Below are positions 21,350-34,298 of a DNA stretch of 64,000 bases, piece by piece. Each line of letters starts with the position of its first letter. The first letter of the stretch is position 1. Made by a program: the position numbers and the translations under genes. Source of the DNA: Eonycteris spelaea (lineage: Eukaryota; Chordata; Mammalia; Chiroptera; Pteropodidae); the NCBI GenBank assembly GCA_003508835.1, contig PUFA01000003.1, positions 13,431,501 through 13,495,500 of the forward strand. Direction: 5' to 3'. The notes beneath the pieces are model-generated. The model did no database searches, was not told the DNA's origin, and saw nothing but the letters and a program-made list of their open reading frames with translations.

Positions 21350-22270
21350 ACTAGCCTTTTTATATTTACTTTTTTTGATGTCGTTTTTCTCCTTTTATTT
21401 TCATCCTGTGTCATATTTTAGAATACACATAAATTTTTATTTACATCTAATGTGATAGATTTACTATCTACCTTATAACTGAAGTTTTTAGCTCAATTAC
21501 ATAAAATATAATTATTGACACTGTTGGATTTAGTTCTTCTAATCTGCTTTTTTACTAATTATTTTCTTCTATTTCTTCTGTGTCTTTTAACGAATTCTTT
21601 AGGGACAAAGAAATGTTTCAGATGAAAATTTGATTGTATAAAACTGAAGAAAGAGTACCAAAAAAGGCAAATACGCACATAAATATAAAATAATACATTT
21701 GTTAATCTTTTAATTTCTTCGTATTGATATATATATTTGTGTGTGTATATATATATATATATATTTACTTTTTTATGAATTCACTTTCTATTTTCTTCTG
21801 CTTTCATGAGTATGCAAAGTCTGGAGAAAATTCTTAACATTTACTCATCAATTCTGGAAATTTTCATTTACTTCCTCAGTTTTATAGCTTACTTTCTCTG
21901 AAATTCTCCCATCTCATCATTTATTATAACTATATTTTTATTTTTCTTGAGCATGTTTCTAATAATAGTTTTAATATTCTGACCCACTAATTTCAATATC
22001 TAGGTCATCTCAGTTATATGTTCTAATAATTGTCTTTAGAATTACATTTTACTGTTTGTTTTTTTCATATGTTTAGAAATTTGATCCAATATTAGAAATA
22101 GTGGTTGATATGTTTTAGAGATTCTGGATTTCGATTTCTATTCCTGAAAAATGTTGAATTTTATTCCAGCAGAGGTTTAACTCTGACTGTACCTGACTCC
22201 AAACTCTGTCATCCTGGTGGTGAGCAGTAACTGAAGTCCTTACTTATTTTAACTGTTATTTTCCACTAGA
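21350..22270 (-). repeat. Old LINE-1 fragment, antisense, upstream ORF2 and beyond
   Basis: The same antisense L1 continues: 'ataattattgacactgttgg' near 21510, then 'cccactaatttcaatatcta' near 21983 and 'aagattaggtca'-poor diverged sequence after it. A (TA)n stretch at 21739-21763 lies inside it. Confidence 0.55.
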
Positions 22271-23315
22271 CCTCTGAGTTTTCCTCTGTAGACCTAAAAA
22301 AAAAAATGTCACTTATCAAATTAGGCAGAGTTTTATACAAATTTTGGGACACCTCTCTCTGCAGCTAGTTCTATTCTAGGATTTTCCCCTCAATTTTAAG
22401 TTGCTCTGAAAGCCCTGATGCCATATTCCAGTAAGAGTGTGACTTTCTGCTTGAGTCCCAGCTTGAGTCCCAAGATGGCATAAAATTGTATTCTCACATA
22501 CTTTGATGCCATCTAAATTAGTGATTACAAAACCCTGATCAAAAAAATGCAGAAGCTAGAAGATGAAATCAAGTTATTTTTCTAGAGATAATGGATATTA
22601 ACATGGCAATCTCAGTATTATTAAACCTCTTAAAAGCCTCTAGTCTTCCTATATGGCTTTAACATGTGCAATAATTTATAACAAAATGACTTTTTAGGAC
22701 TTACCAAAAAACAAAAAACTCATAGATTTTTTGTAAAATTGTGTTTAGTAATTTAGGAAATTGGATGGAAGAGTAGAAAAGAGATGTCAATTAAGAAATT
22801 GAAGGGTTGGGAAACAATGTCTTATAGGAAATCATGTTGTTCTGAAAACCAACAATACAGTATCAACATTAAAAGCAAATTGCTATATTACTTTATTCCA
22901 TGGGATGACAATAACAAGGTAATTTACTCCATGAATATACTGTAATTGCCATGTAATTAGAATAATTGCATTTCAGGGCAGAATATACACTTATACTAGG
23001 TTGTGATTTTGCTCAATAGTCATTCTATGAAATTTGGTTTTCAGATGTTGAAAATTTAAGATTAGGTCAAAATACTTTTTTTCTTTAGCTACAGACATCT
23101 TTTTAATTGCTAAACTGACATTGTTTTGAAAACCTTACTGACAAACCTAGTTTCAGAGTGTCCTCTTTCTAAAGCAACCTCTGTCCTTGGTGGTAAATGC
23201 CCTAAATTTCTATTTATTTTTAGAGTTTCTTCTAAGTTTCATTTATGTTTCTTACTCCCAGATTTGTCTTTCTGCTTCAATCATTTCTCTGAGTTTCTAA
23301 CTTAAATATTCCAAT
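22271..23315. other. Unassigned interval
   Basis: No gene or recognisable repeat. The part 22830-23060 is free of simple repeats and could be unique ancestral sequence. Confidence 0.35.
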
Positions 23316-23319
23316 ATCT

Positions 23320-24110
23320 TCTCATTGTCTTCCACACAAATGTCTAATAAGCATATCAAAATTAACATATCTAAAATTCTGGATTCCTCCTAACCCACCC
23401 CAATCTGTTCTTCCTGGTCTTTTCCATTACAGTAATATATTATTAATCCAGATACATAGAGAAAAAAATCTACACATTATTCTTGATTCCTCTACCAGTT
23501 AGTCCCTCATATCTCATATAAAATATATATTCAAATACTACTGCTTTCTTAGTTCAAGCTATCTTCTCCATTCTTGATTACTGAAAGGTCTTTTAATTTT
23601 TTTCTTGCCTTTGAAACTTCTCCTTTAGTAGTTTGTCCTCTATACAACAATGATCTGTATAACATATAAGTTATATCATAATACCACCTAAAAACCCCAC
23701 TATTTATTTCCCATTATGTTTAAAATTAAACCTTAATTTCTTATCATGCCTAGAAAACTCTCAAAATGTCTCTACCTATTTTTCTAGCAAAATGTCCCTA
23801 TTATTTACTCTTGGCTCTGCAAAGCCATATTGTCATCCTAGCTACTTTTTGTTTGTCTGTTTTTGAAAGTGCTAAACTGACTTCTACCTTAGAGCCTTTT
23901 ACTTCTATTCCTGCTGCTTGAAATGCTTTTATCCTAACCCATCTTATTCTTTACTTTCTTGCTTTATTCGCTTTTATTTCAAATGTTAACAAATCAGATG
24001 TCCTCGTTGCCTACCCTAGCTGACCCCATCCTCACCCTATCATATATTCCATTACTTAAATCTTTATTTTTCTTCACATCATTTATAACTTAAAATGAGA
24101 TATATATGTA

Positions 24111-24141
<31 letters not shown>

Positions 24142-24270
24142 GAATAGATATATAGTTTTGGATTTAACTGCTTATTTTCAGACTCCTCTACTAGAATACA
24201 AATTCTATATAACCTGGAATTTTGTCTCTGTCATATCTATATCCTCAGTTTCACGAAGAGTATTTAACTT
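23320..24270 (+). repeat. Long L2 LINE fragment, sense, about 950 bp
   Basis: A long L2 series is visible: 'cctaacccaccccaatctgt', 'attcttgattcctctaccag', 'ccattcttgattactgaaag', 'cccattatgtttaaaattaa', 'ttcctgctgcttgaaatgct' and 'cctctactagaatacaaatt'. It is much diverged, as expected of L2, with no open frame. An AT/GT microsatellite (24098-24142) interrupts it. Confidence 0.75.
24098..24142. repeat. AT-rich dinucleotide microsatellite (TA with GT interruptions)
   Basis: An alternating purine-pyrimidine run inside the L2. Confidence 0.9.
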
Positions 24271-24629
24271 GTAGGGGATAATTTTTTAAACCAGAATTGT
24301 AATTTTTTTTGAGTTAAAATATCTAATAGAGATAATTATTAGGCAAAGGTAATATGCTATTCCTCATATAAAAATCTAGTGTCACTATACAAACAGAAAT
24401 AAATGATGACCTCAGACTTGTTTTACAAAAAGTGAATACATGAATTTCATGAGGCACCCACATGCACACTTTCTCATTATACATATATATTTAGATAGAT
24501 TTTATAGTTACAAATATAATCTATATTTGTGAAAAGGGATTATGAAAAATATAAAACTGGAGAATTGAGAGTAAGAAAATTGCTTATAATCTCGACTTGA
24601 ATCTCACGATTCTAGAGAATTACTTATAA
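24271..24629. other. Unassigned interval
   Basis: AT-rich; nothing recognised. Confidence 0.35.
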
Positions 24630-24639
24630 CAATGCTATA

Positions 24640-24990
24640 AATGTCCTGTGCTTTCAGTCATTTTTATGCATTTATTAAAAATTGTACGGTTCTATACATA
24701 GACTTTAGTTATGCTTTTGCACGTAATTTTATATCATAAGCAGTTCTTTATATGGTGAGTGTACTTATTTAAGTATGAGTTTTGATGAAAGACATTATGT
24801 CATCTTATAGATATCATACACCTGCTTAGGGATATTTAGGCTGTTTCTATCTTCTTGTTATAAGTAATAATAGAAAGAGTAGCCTTAGACAAAGTTTTGT
24901 AAGAAGATATATTTGTGAAAACATTGAATTTGTTGGTTTATTCTAAGTGTCTGATATTGAAGTACAAACACACACAATTTTGCAATAGAC
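24640..24990 (-). repeat. Possible old LINE-1 3' fragment, antisense
   Basis: 'gggatatttaggctgtttct' near 24830 followed by 'ttataagtaataatagaaag' recalls the antisense 3' part of L1M ORF2/3'UTR. It is diverged. Confidence 0.4.
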
Positions 24991-27900
24991 TTCACATTTC
25001 TAATATAGGGGGAAAAGAGACCAATCTCATTATCTGAACTTGTTTGAATTTGCTAATTTTTAAGTGACTTATGATTAGTGAGGAACATCGATAAGCCACA
25101 TCTTTGTTTGTGTGTTTTTGGTAGTGGATTGCTGTATTTAATTCATCTGATTCCAGCTCACCCACTGTTTATCATCTAGATGGGAATTTGCCAAAGTCTG
25201 AATGTTGGAACAATGGAAATTTCCTCACAGTCCTTATTTATCTCCATCGTAAATGTCTATACCTTGTTACCAACGGAAATGGAAATTCTTTCATAAGCCA
25301 GTTTTCAATACAATTTCCATCTTCTTTTTCTTTGTGAGCTCTATTTCATTTACTCTTAAGAAAATGGAAATGTGAGATGATTGGTGTATTTTCATCTATA
25401 TATTCAAAAAACAATGACTTTCTCATAGTTTTTACAAGTGCTTAATATAAACTCAAAGATTTTTGACTTCACTTCCTAAACTTTATAAATGTACCTCTAA
25501 CCTAAAAGCCTTGCAAATGAAAAAGATACAGACACTATATTATGTATGTATGACCCAGAAATGTTTATTTTTCAAAAACTCTATTGAGTTATATATGAGA
25601 TGATATATCAGTTTTATGCTTTTCACAATGTTTCATCAGTAACAGTCTTTGTTTATCAATATGTTAATATTGGCCTAATTATACATGACTCAGCATAACT
25701 GTGAATTAAATGAAGAACTTAAATGTCAAGATAAGGATATAAAAGAACCTTATCTAGCTAAAATGTATGTTTTATACGGCACTGGAAGAATAGACCTTCA
25801 AGGGGAATCTATACACAATTTTTGAAGAAGCCAATGGATTATTTTGAAATTGAAACAAAAAATCATCTTTCTAGACATTTGAGAACCTGTTAAGTCTTTA
25901 AGTTTTCCTTATTCGGAAGGCTCTGACAGATTGGATTTATAACACATTGCTGATGTAGCTGATACTATACATGATGTCCATTTGCCTCTTCTCCAAGGCA
26001 AGCTGCAGGTCTTGCTTCTCCAGAAACAAGCTATACAAGTTTCAGGGTTCTATCATGTTATGTTCTGGTTAAGCTTCTTCTTTCTCATAAATACTGAAAA
26101 TAGATAATTTCTCCAGACTTTCCCACTTACACACAGTGGCTTTCAAGTTAGATTGGGTATAATCTAGAATTATGGAGAATTGCGCTTTTTTTTCTTACTC
26201 TGAGGCAAAGCCTAACCAGGTAACCTAAACCAGCTCATTCGATTGAGTATTCTCTTCTTGGCTGACTGCTTTGGATATCTGAGTAAGATCTTAAAATTCA
26301 CTAGTACTGTCTTAGAAACTAGATTTTTATATCACATAAATGGCATTAGAAAATTAGTTATTTCCATCATGTTTCAGTTAAAAATCACATGAATCCAGTG
26401 AATGGCAATGTTTAAAATGATCAAATTGATTATTGCTTCATTGACTGACAAATCGGATCCCTTTTAGAAACTGAAATTAATTGAGTTAAAAGCAGGATCT
26501 ACTGCCTCTGGCACATTCAATTAAATTGTGATATGGGACCTCCAAGCTTGGGTTCTAAAGGGAATAAAATAACAGCAGTTTATAAGAAACCATGACTACC
26601 TGTTAAGTATAATCCTGACTGCTTACTAAAATATATCCTACAGTACTAGAGGGCTTTTTAATTTACCAATCTATAAAAGGTTTTTACATGTCACCATATT
26701 TCTAATAATAAATAAAAAAGAAAGAAAGAAAAAAGAAAAAGAAAAAACTCATGTTCAAAGGTAGATAAATAAAATACTAATCTTAAAAAAAAAACAACTT
26801 TCTTATTTAAAACAAAGAATTGGTAAGATGAGAGGAAACAGCAAACTAAAATGATACTGCAAGTGTCAATCCATTAACCTTTAATTTTGAATGAGTTATT
26901 TTTAGTTTTCTAATTTTTAACATTAATTAAAACTGTGGTAATTGACAATGCTGAAAAGTTAAAATAACTGCAGTATTAGAAATATATAGGCAACGAATGA
27001 AAAGCAACTACAGCCATAAATGTATCCCCTTGCCTGTTCTGTTCATGGTAAGAGCCATATGTCCATTTAAATTCTCTAAATCATGGAGAATGGATAGATT
27101 CACAAAGTTTCATTGATTTTTTTAATAAAATGATTTTCATGGCAATAGAAAATTAATTCTGGATAGAAAACATAGGTGTTCAGCTTGGAAGGCAGAAAGT
27201 TGGGAAGATATCTTTATTCTCACCATTTTTCTTCTGCTCTCTTCCAATGTTTCCTTTGCCCATGACCACATTATGACTCTACGAAGGTAATCATCACAGC
27301 AGTGGACAACCTTAAGTTAGAACCACATGGTTAGCCTAACTCTTGGTGCAGATACACAAGCTCCTGGTAAATGTGCCTGCCTATGCACTGGTCTATTTCC
27401 CCTGATATAGTCACAGGGCCCTAGATGATATCCTAGACTTCCTCCTGATGACTTCCTCAGAGCTCTCTGGAACCAGACAAGCATACTGTTCATGCCAACA
27501 AAATGAATATGTGAATACAAAAAAACATTACTCACCAAGTTTTAAGTGACTGCTGATGATGCTTAGCTATGACCTCTCAAGTGTGTAGGGTGATTGAAAG
27601 GAGATAAAATGAAATATATCCCTTATGCTACATCTCCATTTATAGCAGCAAATGTACTGCACTTCAGATGTCCCCTCATCCTGTATGATAAAGGATGAGG
27701 AGGAGTGAAGCCACAATAATCTAAGGTTGACCAAGGTGAGCATGGTCACTGAAGGACCTCAAAGAAATAATAGATGCTACTCTAGAGAGGTCCTATCCTG
27801 AGAGTAGACAAATAAAACAACAGAACTGATGCTGAGGAATTTACCTGAGATACAAACTCATCTATGCATAGGAGACTTACCCTATATCCTGCTATATTAT

Positions 27901-29384
27901 CTAATGGTATGCTATTCCTACTTTGTATGCATGGATATTATTTTAAATCAGAGACGGTATAATCTCTTTGACCAACCTCAGTGTATGGCAGCCTAGAGCC
28001 AAAATGTTTTATTCATGAATGATGTCCTTTTCTTAATAAACTATAAAAATGTGAAACAATAAAAGTGATATATACCTAATAATGAGTGAACCAATAAACC
28101 CACTGGGCAACTTTGCTCTGCAAGTGGAAAAAATTGACTTTGTATAACAAATTGCAGAATTATTAATCCTGTGTGAAACCCTTTTTATATCACACCATTT
28201 ACTTTAATTTTTACTAGTTTGACTATTATCATACATTATGCATTTTTTCTTGTTACTTTTTGGGAGGGGAGAGGGTGACTAAAGTATACTCTTGAACTTT
28301 CAAGGCCTCCAAGCAAGTTCAGGGGAAGGCCCTGACCAGCTGGCAAAGGGAAAAGAGAGGAAGGCCTCCCGGCTATAGAAGGCTCTTTCGACATCTTGAT
28401 TGACAGAAACCGGCAGTCTTCCTCTGGAAGGATGTTCTTTCTCCAGGCAAGGTGAAAGAGAAGCAAACATTAGAAATAAGCCAGCGCTTGCCTCTGGTGG
28501 CTTCCAGTAAGTTTATCACCACACCTGCCACAGGATATGTTTCTATAATTAAATAAATAAGTAGAGATAATATAAAAACCGGAGATTTTAAAAGCATTCT
28601 GAGAAAGAAAACAACTATGTAGGTATTGAAACCTATATTAAAAAATTTGTCTCCTTGCAAAGGATTGTCCGTATTAGTGAGGTAACAACAACAAAAAGAA
28701 ACATCGAAAAGCTATACTTTGAGGGAAGGCTATTAGCATTGCAAATATGAAACTACCTAAACTTGCAATAATAAATTAATAATAACAGAGATACACTGGA
28801 CTTGTTAGATTTCCATTACAAGTTTTAAATGTTTTGAGAAATATAGATCTCATCTACCAATTTGTGCAGGATTCTCAACTTGAGCCTCAATTGTGCACAC
28901 TCTAGTTTTCAGGGTTTTGTCAGATACATGCCATAGTGAGCAACTCTAGACTCACCCTCTCACATGGAGGAAAAACAAAGGGATGGATTAAATTGAAAGG
29001 GGAAGCTAGGGGTCACAACATGTGTGTCTATTTCTCAGCTTCTCAGATTTGTGGGGTAAATGAGCTATCATAGGAGAGCAGAGATAATTACGAAGGTATA
29101 CGTCACTCAGTTCCCTTTGGGAGTTGTCAGCACAAAGTGCTACAATGTTGAGGGCCTTGGTCCTCTTACCAGAGCCCTAGAGGAATGACACCCCAGTTTG
29201 GTAGGTGTTCCTATTGCTGAAATCACATTGTACATCAGAAGGGATGACCCCAGAGTAGGAGAAGTAAAAACCATCAAGATAAACATAGGCTGGATCTGTG
29301 AAGACTTTCTGGAACAAAGCTTTGAGATATTATTGAAATCTATATTTATTCCCACAGTATTGTAGCCCTAGATACCTGTGTTAC
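24991..29384. other. 4.4-kb interval without assignable genes or repeats
   Basis: I see no gene and cannot place any repeat family. It contains an A/G-rich run at 26705-26750. A minus-strand frame at 28373-28660 (95 codons) overlaps another in a different frame and has no recognised domain. The part 28250-28510 is relatively GC-rich. The part 25100-25330 reads as unique sequence. Old unrecognised repeats may be present. Confidence 0.35.
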
Positions 29385-29515
29385 ATACAGATGTGGGACT
29401 GGGGTCTGGAGAGATGAAGTAACTTCAAATCATCACCTATCTAGATAAGGATAGGACTAAACTACAATTATTGTCTTCTGACTTAAAATCATTCAGTATA
29501 TTTATCACTCTAGTT
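29385..29515 (-). repeat. MIR SINE, antisense
   Basis: 'ctggagagatgaagtaactt', then 'aaggataggactaaactaca' and 'tcttctgacttaaaatcatt' follow the antisense MIR order. Confidence 0.6.
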
Positions 29516-29534
29516 TGTATATAGGTACATTCAA

Positions 29535-30490
29535 ATTTATTGACTCATTCGGCCATTGAACGAATATTTACTGAGTATCTACTATGTGTTACACACTCTT
29601 CTGGTCCCTGGGAACACAATGTCATATCACTGTTTAATTTACAGCAAAACAACAACACATAATTATATAATATCTAGAGCAGTGAAAATGTCTAAGCAAC
29701 AAATAAAGCAAGATAAGGACTCTGAGTGTCACAGAAGATTTATTTTTGATAATCTAATCAGTGAACCCTTGATCGGGAGGTGAAAATTTAGCAGAGACAT
29801 GAAAACAGTGAGTGGATAAATTCTGCAATAATGTTGAGGACAAGACTGCTAACCAGAAGGAAGAACAAAGATAGTGAAGTAGCATGGAGCTTAATGTACT
29901 TTAGAATCAATCAGCTGCAAATCTATGTGACCTGAGCAAAGAAAATGTGGAGGAGAGGATGAAGAGAGAAAGTTGGTAGGTGGACAGGGCCAGATCCCGC
30001 TAGGCGGTGTAGGCAGCAGCTCAGGGTTTGTATTTTATATTAAGTGTTGTGGGAAACCATGGCTACTTGGAGGCAGGGCACGGAAATGATCCAATACCCA
30101 TTTTGAAATTATTACTCTAGCAAATGCGTTGAGAAGAGTTCCTCAGCGGGTAAACAATGGGAGAGAAGATACCAGCCAGGAAACATACAATTGTTCGGTA
30201 GAGAAAGGGGAATGATGGTGAAATGTATTTAAAAAGTAGCTATGCAACTAATGATACTGAGCAGATTCATGGTGTGAATGGGGAAAATGAGGCTACATTC
30301 TTTGTTTACTGCTTTGATGTAGCCTGAGGTGGTAGGGGTGGGGAGGTTCACCTAAGCAACTAGCTGAATGATAGTACCATTTATTGAGATACAGATACGT
30401 ATTTTTGGGGTCTAGAAAGTATAAGTTTCATCTTATAGGTGTTACATAAGAGGCTTAGTGGTTGTCTAAGTAGATAAGTTACCTATAGAA
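29535..30490 (-). repeat. Long L2 LINE fragment, antisense, about 950 bp
   Basis: It begins with the antisense L2 3' end ('atttactgagtatctactat'), then 'cttgatcgggaggtgaaaat', 'acagggccagatcccgctag', 'gggaaaccatggctacttgg', 'ttgaaattattactctagca' and 'taggtgttacataagaggct'. The order agrees with antisense L2 over almost 1 kb. No coding frame is left. Confidence 0.8.
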
Positions 30491-31074
30491 GGGCTTATTT
30501 CATACTAAATTATAATAGGTATTCCAGTAATATTTTAGATTGGGCAGAATTATAATTCGAATAAAGCCAACCTGTACAAAATAATATTTCTTAGCAGATA
30601 CTCTAGTTATTCCAGTAAATGGAATTTCCCATTTTTTTTCAGTAACCTAGAGTATTTTCCTTTTTGCATCCTTCCAGCTCTCTCTCATTCTCTCTCTGGT
30701 AGAGGCAAGATAGATGGGAATGAAAATATTTAATAATGTGCTACCATCGTTGAACATAATTGCCCAGAGACTATCATTATAAATATGTATAGAACACAGA
30801 GCTGTACAGAGAATCATAGATGTCAGTGAAAACTAGAGAAAACACGTTTCATTCTTTCAAGTCACAGACCTAAGGAACACTGTGGCTGATGAGCCTGACT
30901 ACAAATTGCTGTGGGTATAAATGTCTATGTGCTGTGAATGCACAGACATTTCGATGCCATTTAATTCCCACCTCATCTTTCCAGTTTCCCAAATACACTT
31001 ACAGACCCTCTCCCAGTATGCTTAGTGGTACTGAAGATAATTAAACTGAGGCCCTAGAGCCCTGGTGATTACGT
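30491..31074. other. Unassigned interval
   Basis: No gene or clear repeat; a short CT-rich stretch lies near 30680-30700. Confidence 0.4.
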
Positions 31075-31235
31075 GATACTCTGTACATAATATTAGTTAT
31101 TGTACTTAACATATTTTATTATAATTATTTGTCCACTAGTTGTGAGTTCCATTAAAGAAGAGTATTTATAATTTTCATCTAGGTATCTCTAAAGTTAAAC
31201 ACAATGACTACCATATAGCATGGGTTAAATGTATG
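31075..31235 (+). repeat. Possible L2 3' end, sense
   Basis: 'tatttgtccactagttgtga' then 'gttccattaaagaagagtat' resembles the L2 3'UTR. Weak. Confidence 0.35.
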
Positions 31236-31574
31236 TATTTTAGATGTGTGCATAAAATGATATGTTCATTATAATTAGAAACCAAATTTTGATGGAAGAC
31301 ATTGAAAAAGAGGAATATAACATTGTAATTCTATCCCAATTAATATAGCAATTTATTTTACATTTTAAAACTTCTTAAATAACAATGGAATACCTCAATA
31401 GCTAGGATTATGATATAGTTTGGCCATTTTATTGACATCGATGAGATTTTGCGTATCAGCTTCTGTTTTACTAGACCTATAAACTTCTTGAAACTTAGTA
31501 TAGAAAAAAAGGTTTTAACATTAATAAGAAGAATTTTGAAAGTGTAATGTGAACCTGCAGTCAGTGATATGAAT
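31236..31574. other. Unassigned interval
   Basis: AT-rich; nothing recognised. Confidence 0.35.
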
Positions 31575-31915
31575 TTATTTTTATTATTTTTATTAAATTT
31601 TATTAAATTTATTGGTGATATTGGTTAATAAAATCATATTAGTTTCAAGTGTACAATTCAATAATATGTCATACATAGATTGCATTGAACGTTTATCACT
31701 GAAAGTTAAATTTCCTTCTGTTACCATGTATTTGATCTCCTCCACTTCCTCCTTTCCCTCTGGTAACCACTAAACTGTTGTCTGTGTCTATAGATTTTGT
31801 TTGTTTTTCTTGTTCATTTGTTGCTTTCAGTTTTATATTCCACATATGAATGAAGTCATATGGTCCTCAACTTTTTCTGCCTGACTTATTTTTCTTAGTC
31901 ATATAAATTTAGATG
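31575..31915 (-). mobile_element. L1 3' end, antisense, relatively well preserved
   Basis: A T-rich tail is followed by 'ttattggtgatattggttaa', 'gtttcaagtgtacaattcaa', 'ccctctggtaaccactaaac', 'ttgctttcagttttatattc' and 'atgaatgaagtcatatggtc'. This is the antisense of a late L1 3' end, of the kind I associate with bat and laurasiatherian genomes, and it is among the less diverged L1 pieces in the window. Confidence 0.8.
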
Positions 31916-34265
31916 ATATAATTTAATAAACATATGTTGAAAACATAAGTGGGTACAGAAATAGCTTTAAAAGTTAGTGGATTCAACCAACATTATATAA
32001 TAAAGTTCAGAAACATTCACTGAGTATCCCTAATATGGGAGAATAATTTTGGAGAAAATATAAAACTAGGCTTTCTCAGATATAAAATCCTCTGAATGAA
32101 CATTCGGTTTGAACCACTGTGTCATTTCTCCTGTTCTTATGTAGCACTGACTATCAATTCATGCCTGCTTTAGCTTACTGATAATCAATATCTTTCCCAT
32201 GCCTCTTGTTATCTGAAATATTCCTCTCCTAGACCCCAGTTATCTCCTCTTCATCTAGTGGCATCTTTGAGTGAAAGGAGAGGAGATATTCTCCAACATC
32301 ATTTTTTTATATATATATATATACCCTTTGCAATCTAATATTACTTATGGTGCAAGGTTAGTCTGGCTTTTCAGAATATGGTTTCTAGAAAAGATGCTAT
32401 AGCAAATAAAACCACTTTATACATCAGCCTGAAAGACACAGATTTACTCATCTTACTTTAAAACATTCATTTCCAAACAGCTGGGGGAGAGAAACACAGA
32501 CACCTTTATTTTAATAACTGCCTTGAAAGGGTATTTGTTTAACTTTTCTAGAGAGAGAAAGTTGAGGATGACATTCATTTTCATGAACAGCTAAAGATGT
32601 AAGGCCTAAATCCATCCCTCAGTAGGTCTCATTCTCACATCTAAGGGTCTTGTCTATCCCACTTTGACCATAATCAGGATATCCTGAGGCAGGGACAGAG
32701 CTGAACAGTTTAAGGCAGTGACCTTGCCCTTGGACAGACGTGGTTCAGTACCTTGTACTAGGAGCAAAAGTGATTTGCATGTATTTTCCTCTGAATAACG
32801 TAGACAGCTGGCAAAGTCTTATGCATATTAATCTTGCATGGCACATTCATCTTCTCATGTGCAACAAATATATTTTTGAAATCTTTGGTTCATCAAGCAA
32901 AGATTTATTTTACTATATATTTTTTTAAAAGCTGATAAAAAGTACTGAGTGATACTTTAGATTTCTGAAGTTATTGTAGGGGGCTAGGTATTGGGGAGCT
33001 TGCCGTGCTGGGAGAAGGAAGATATAACATTATTTCATTACAGTAAAAACAAAATGCTTTATGGCTCTCAAAGTTCCTAAGGGGATCTCCATTAAACCCT
33101 TGAAAGTATTTTTTATCCACATCATGAGAGGGGAGTATGGACAGAATGGTGTTTAATGCTTTCCCTTTTAGGAAAGTTGGTAGCATTTCAAAGCTTTTGG
33201 TGTTCCCAGCTTAAACTAAATCAGTACAGCCATAAAAGTGTACCTCCTCCCCCACACACCTTTCACATTGCTGTTTTAAAACCTACTGCAGTGTGTAACA
33301 TGGGGAATTTAAGACATTTTATGCGTTTGGACAATGAGCTTGAATGTTGGGCTTTCTAAGGCCAGAAAAGCACATGAATTAGTAGCCTTATAATTTTATT
33401 GACTCAGTAAGGAGGATGGAGCTATGGAGAACAGCAAGAAAAATTATGACAAAACTTTACATCCCTGATTTAGGGGTGCCCCTCTCGTAGTAAAGTACAG
33501 ACATAATCCATGGGGGTAAAATATGTTGGTGTTGCTCGTGAATTATATTAAAACAGGCTTCCTGAAACAGTTTCATCTGTTTAAACTACATCTCCCACCC
33601 TCCACCTCATTACTTCGTACCAGTGAAGTAAGCAATATATTTAAAGGAATAGTGAAATAGTAGTCTTTTTCCATTTAGCTAGAAAACGTTTTCAACATCT
33701 CTGAACAAAGAATTCTGTCTGAGAAAGTCTAGTCTGCTTCTTGTTCTTCCTCCTGATGGTCTTCCTGTCCTATTAAGAGGCCCCTACCTTTCTCTTTCCC
33801 TTCCACACACTCATTAAGTATTTACTACAACTGAATCCTCACCTTATCTCCTCATACCGTTCCATATATCGGTCCCCCTCCATAGCTCCCTTCTCCCTGA
33901 AATTCAACTCACCCTTTACTTCTCTCTGAGATTTTACTTAATTATAATCGAAGGCTTCCAATATCTGACTACTTTCTGTATGTAAGTGCAGTGTCTATTT
34001 TCAATGTAGCTATTGTAAAACGAGATCTAAAATTATGTATGTGTTACATATATACATTATCTATATGTTATATACAATATATATTTTATATACAGAGAGA
34101 TCAAGACAAAAAATAATTTGTCCTTAGGGTTCTCATAACACTAAGTCTGAGAAGTATCATGTTATCACACAAGTAAGTAAGGACCCTGTTTTCAGGGTAG
34201 GGGCTTTTCTTAGCTAAGAGTCAGGGACATACTTAGATGATCCAAAATATGAAACAACAATTTAA
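31916..34265. other. 2.3-kb interval without assignable genes or repeats
   Basis: No gene or clear repeat. An AT dinucleotide run sits near 32308-32324. Three frames of 62-71 codons (32740-33359) have no recognised motif. Confidence 0.35.
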
Positions 34266-34266
34266 T

Positions 34267-34294
<28 letters not shown>
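34266..34294. repeat. (CA)n dinucleotide microsatellite
   Basis: About 14 CA units. Confidence 0.95.

Positions 34295-34298
<4 letters not shown>

Noticed and set aside
27317..28660. Cluster of minus-strand frames (73, 60, 76 and 95 codons) as a possible gene
   Set aside because: The frames are in different phases, overlap one another and share no recognisable domain or splice structure.
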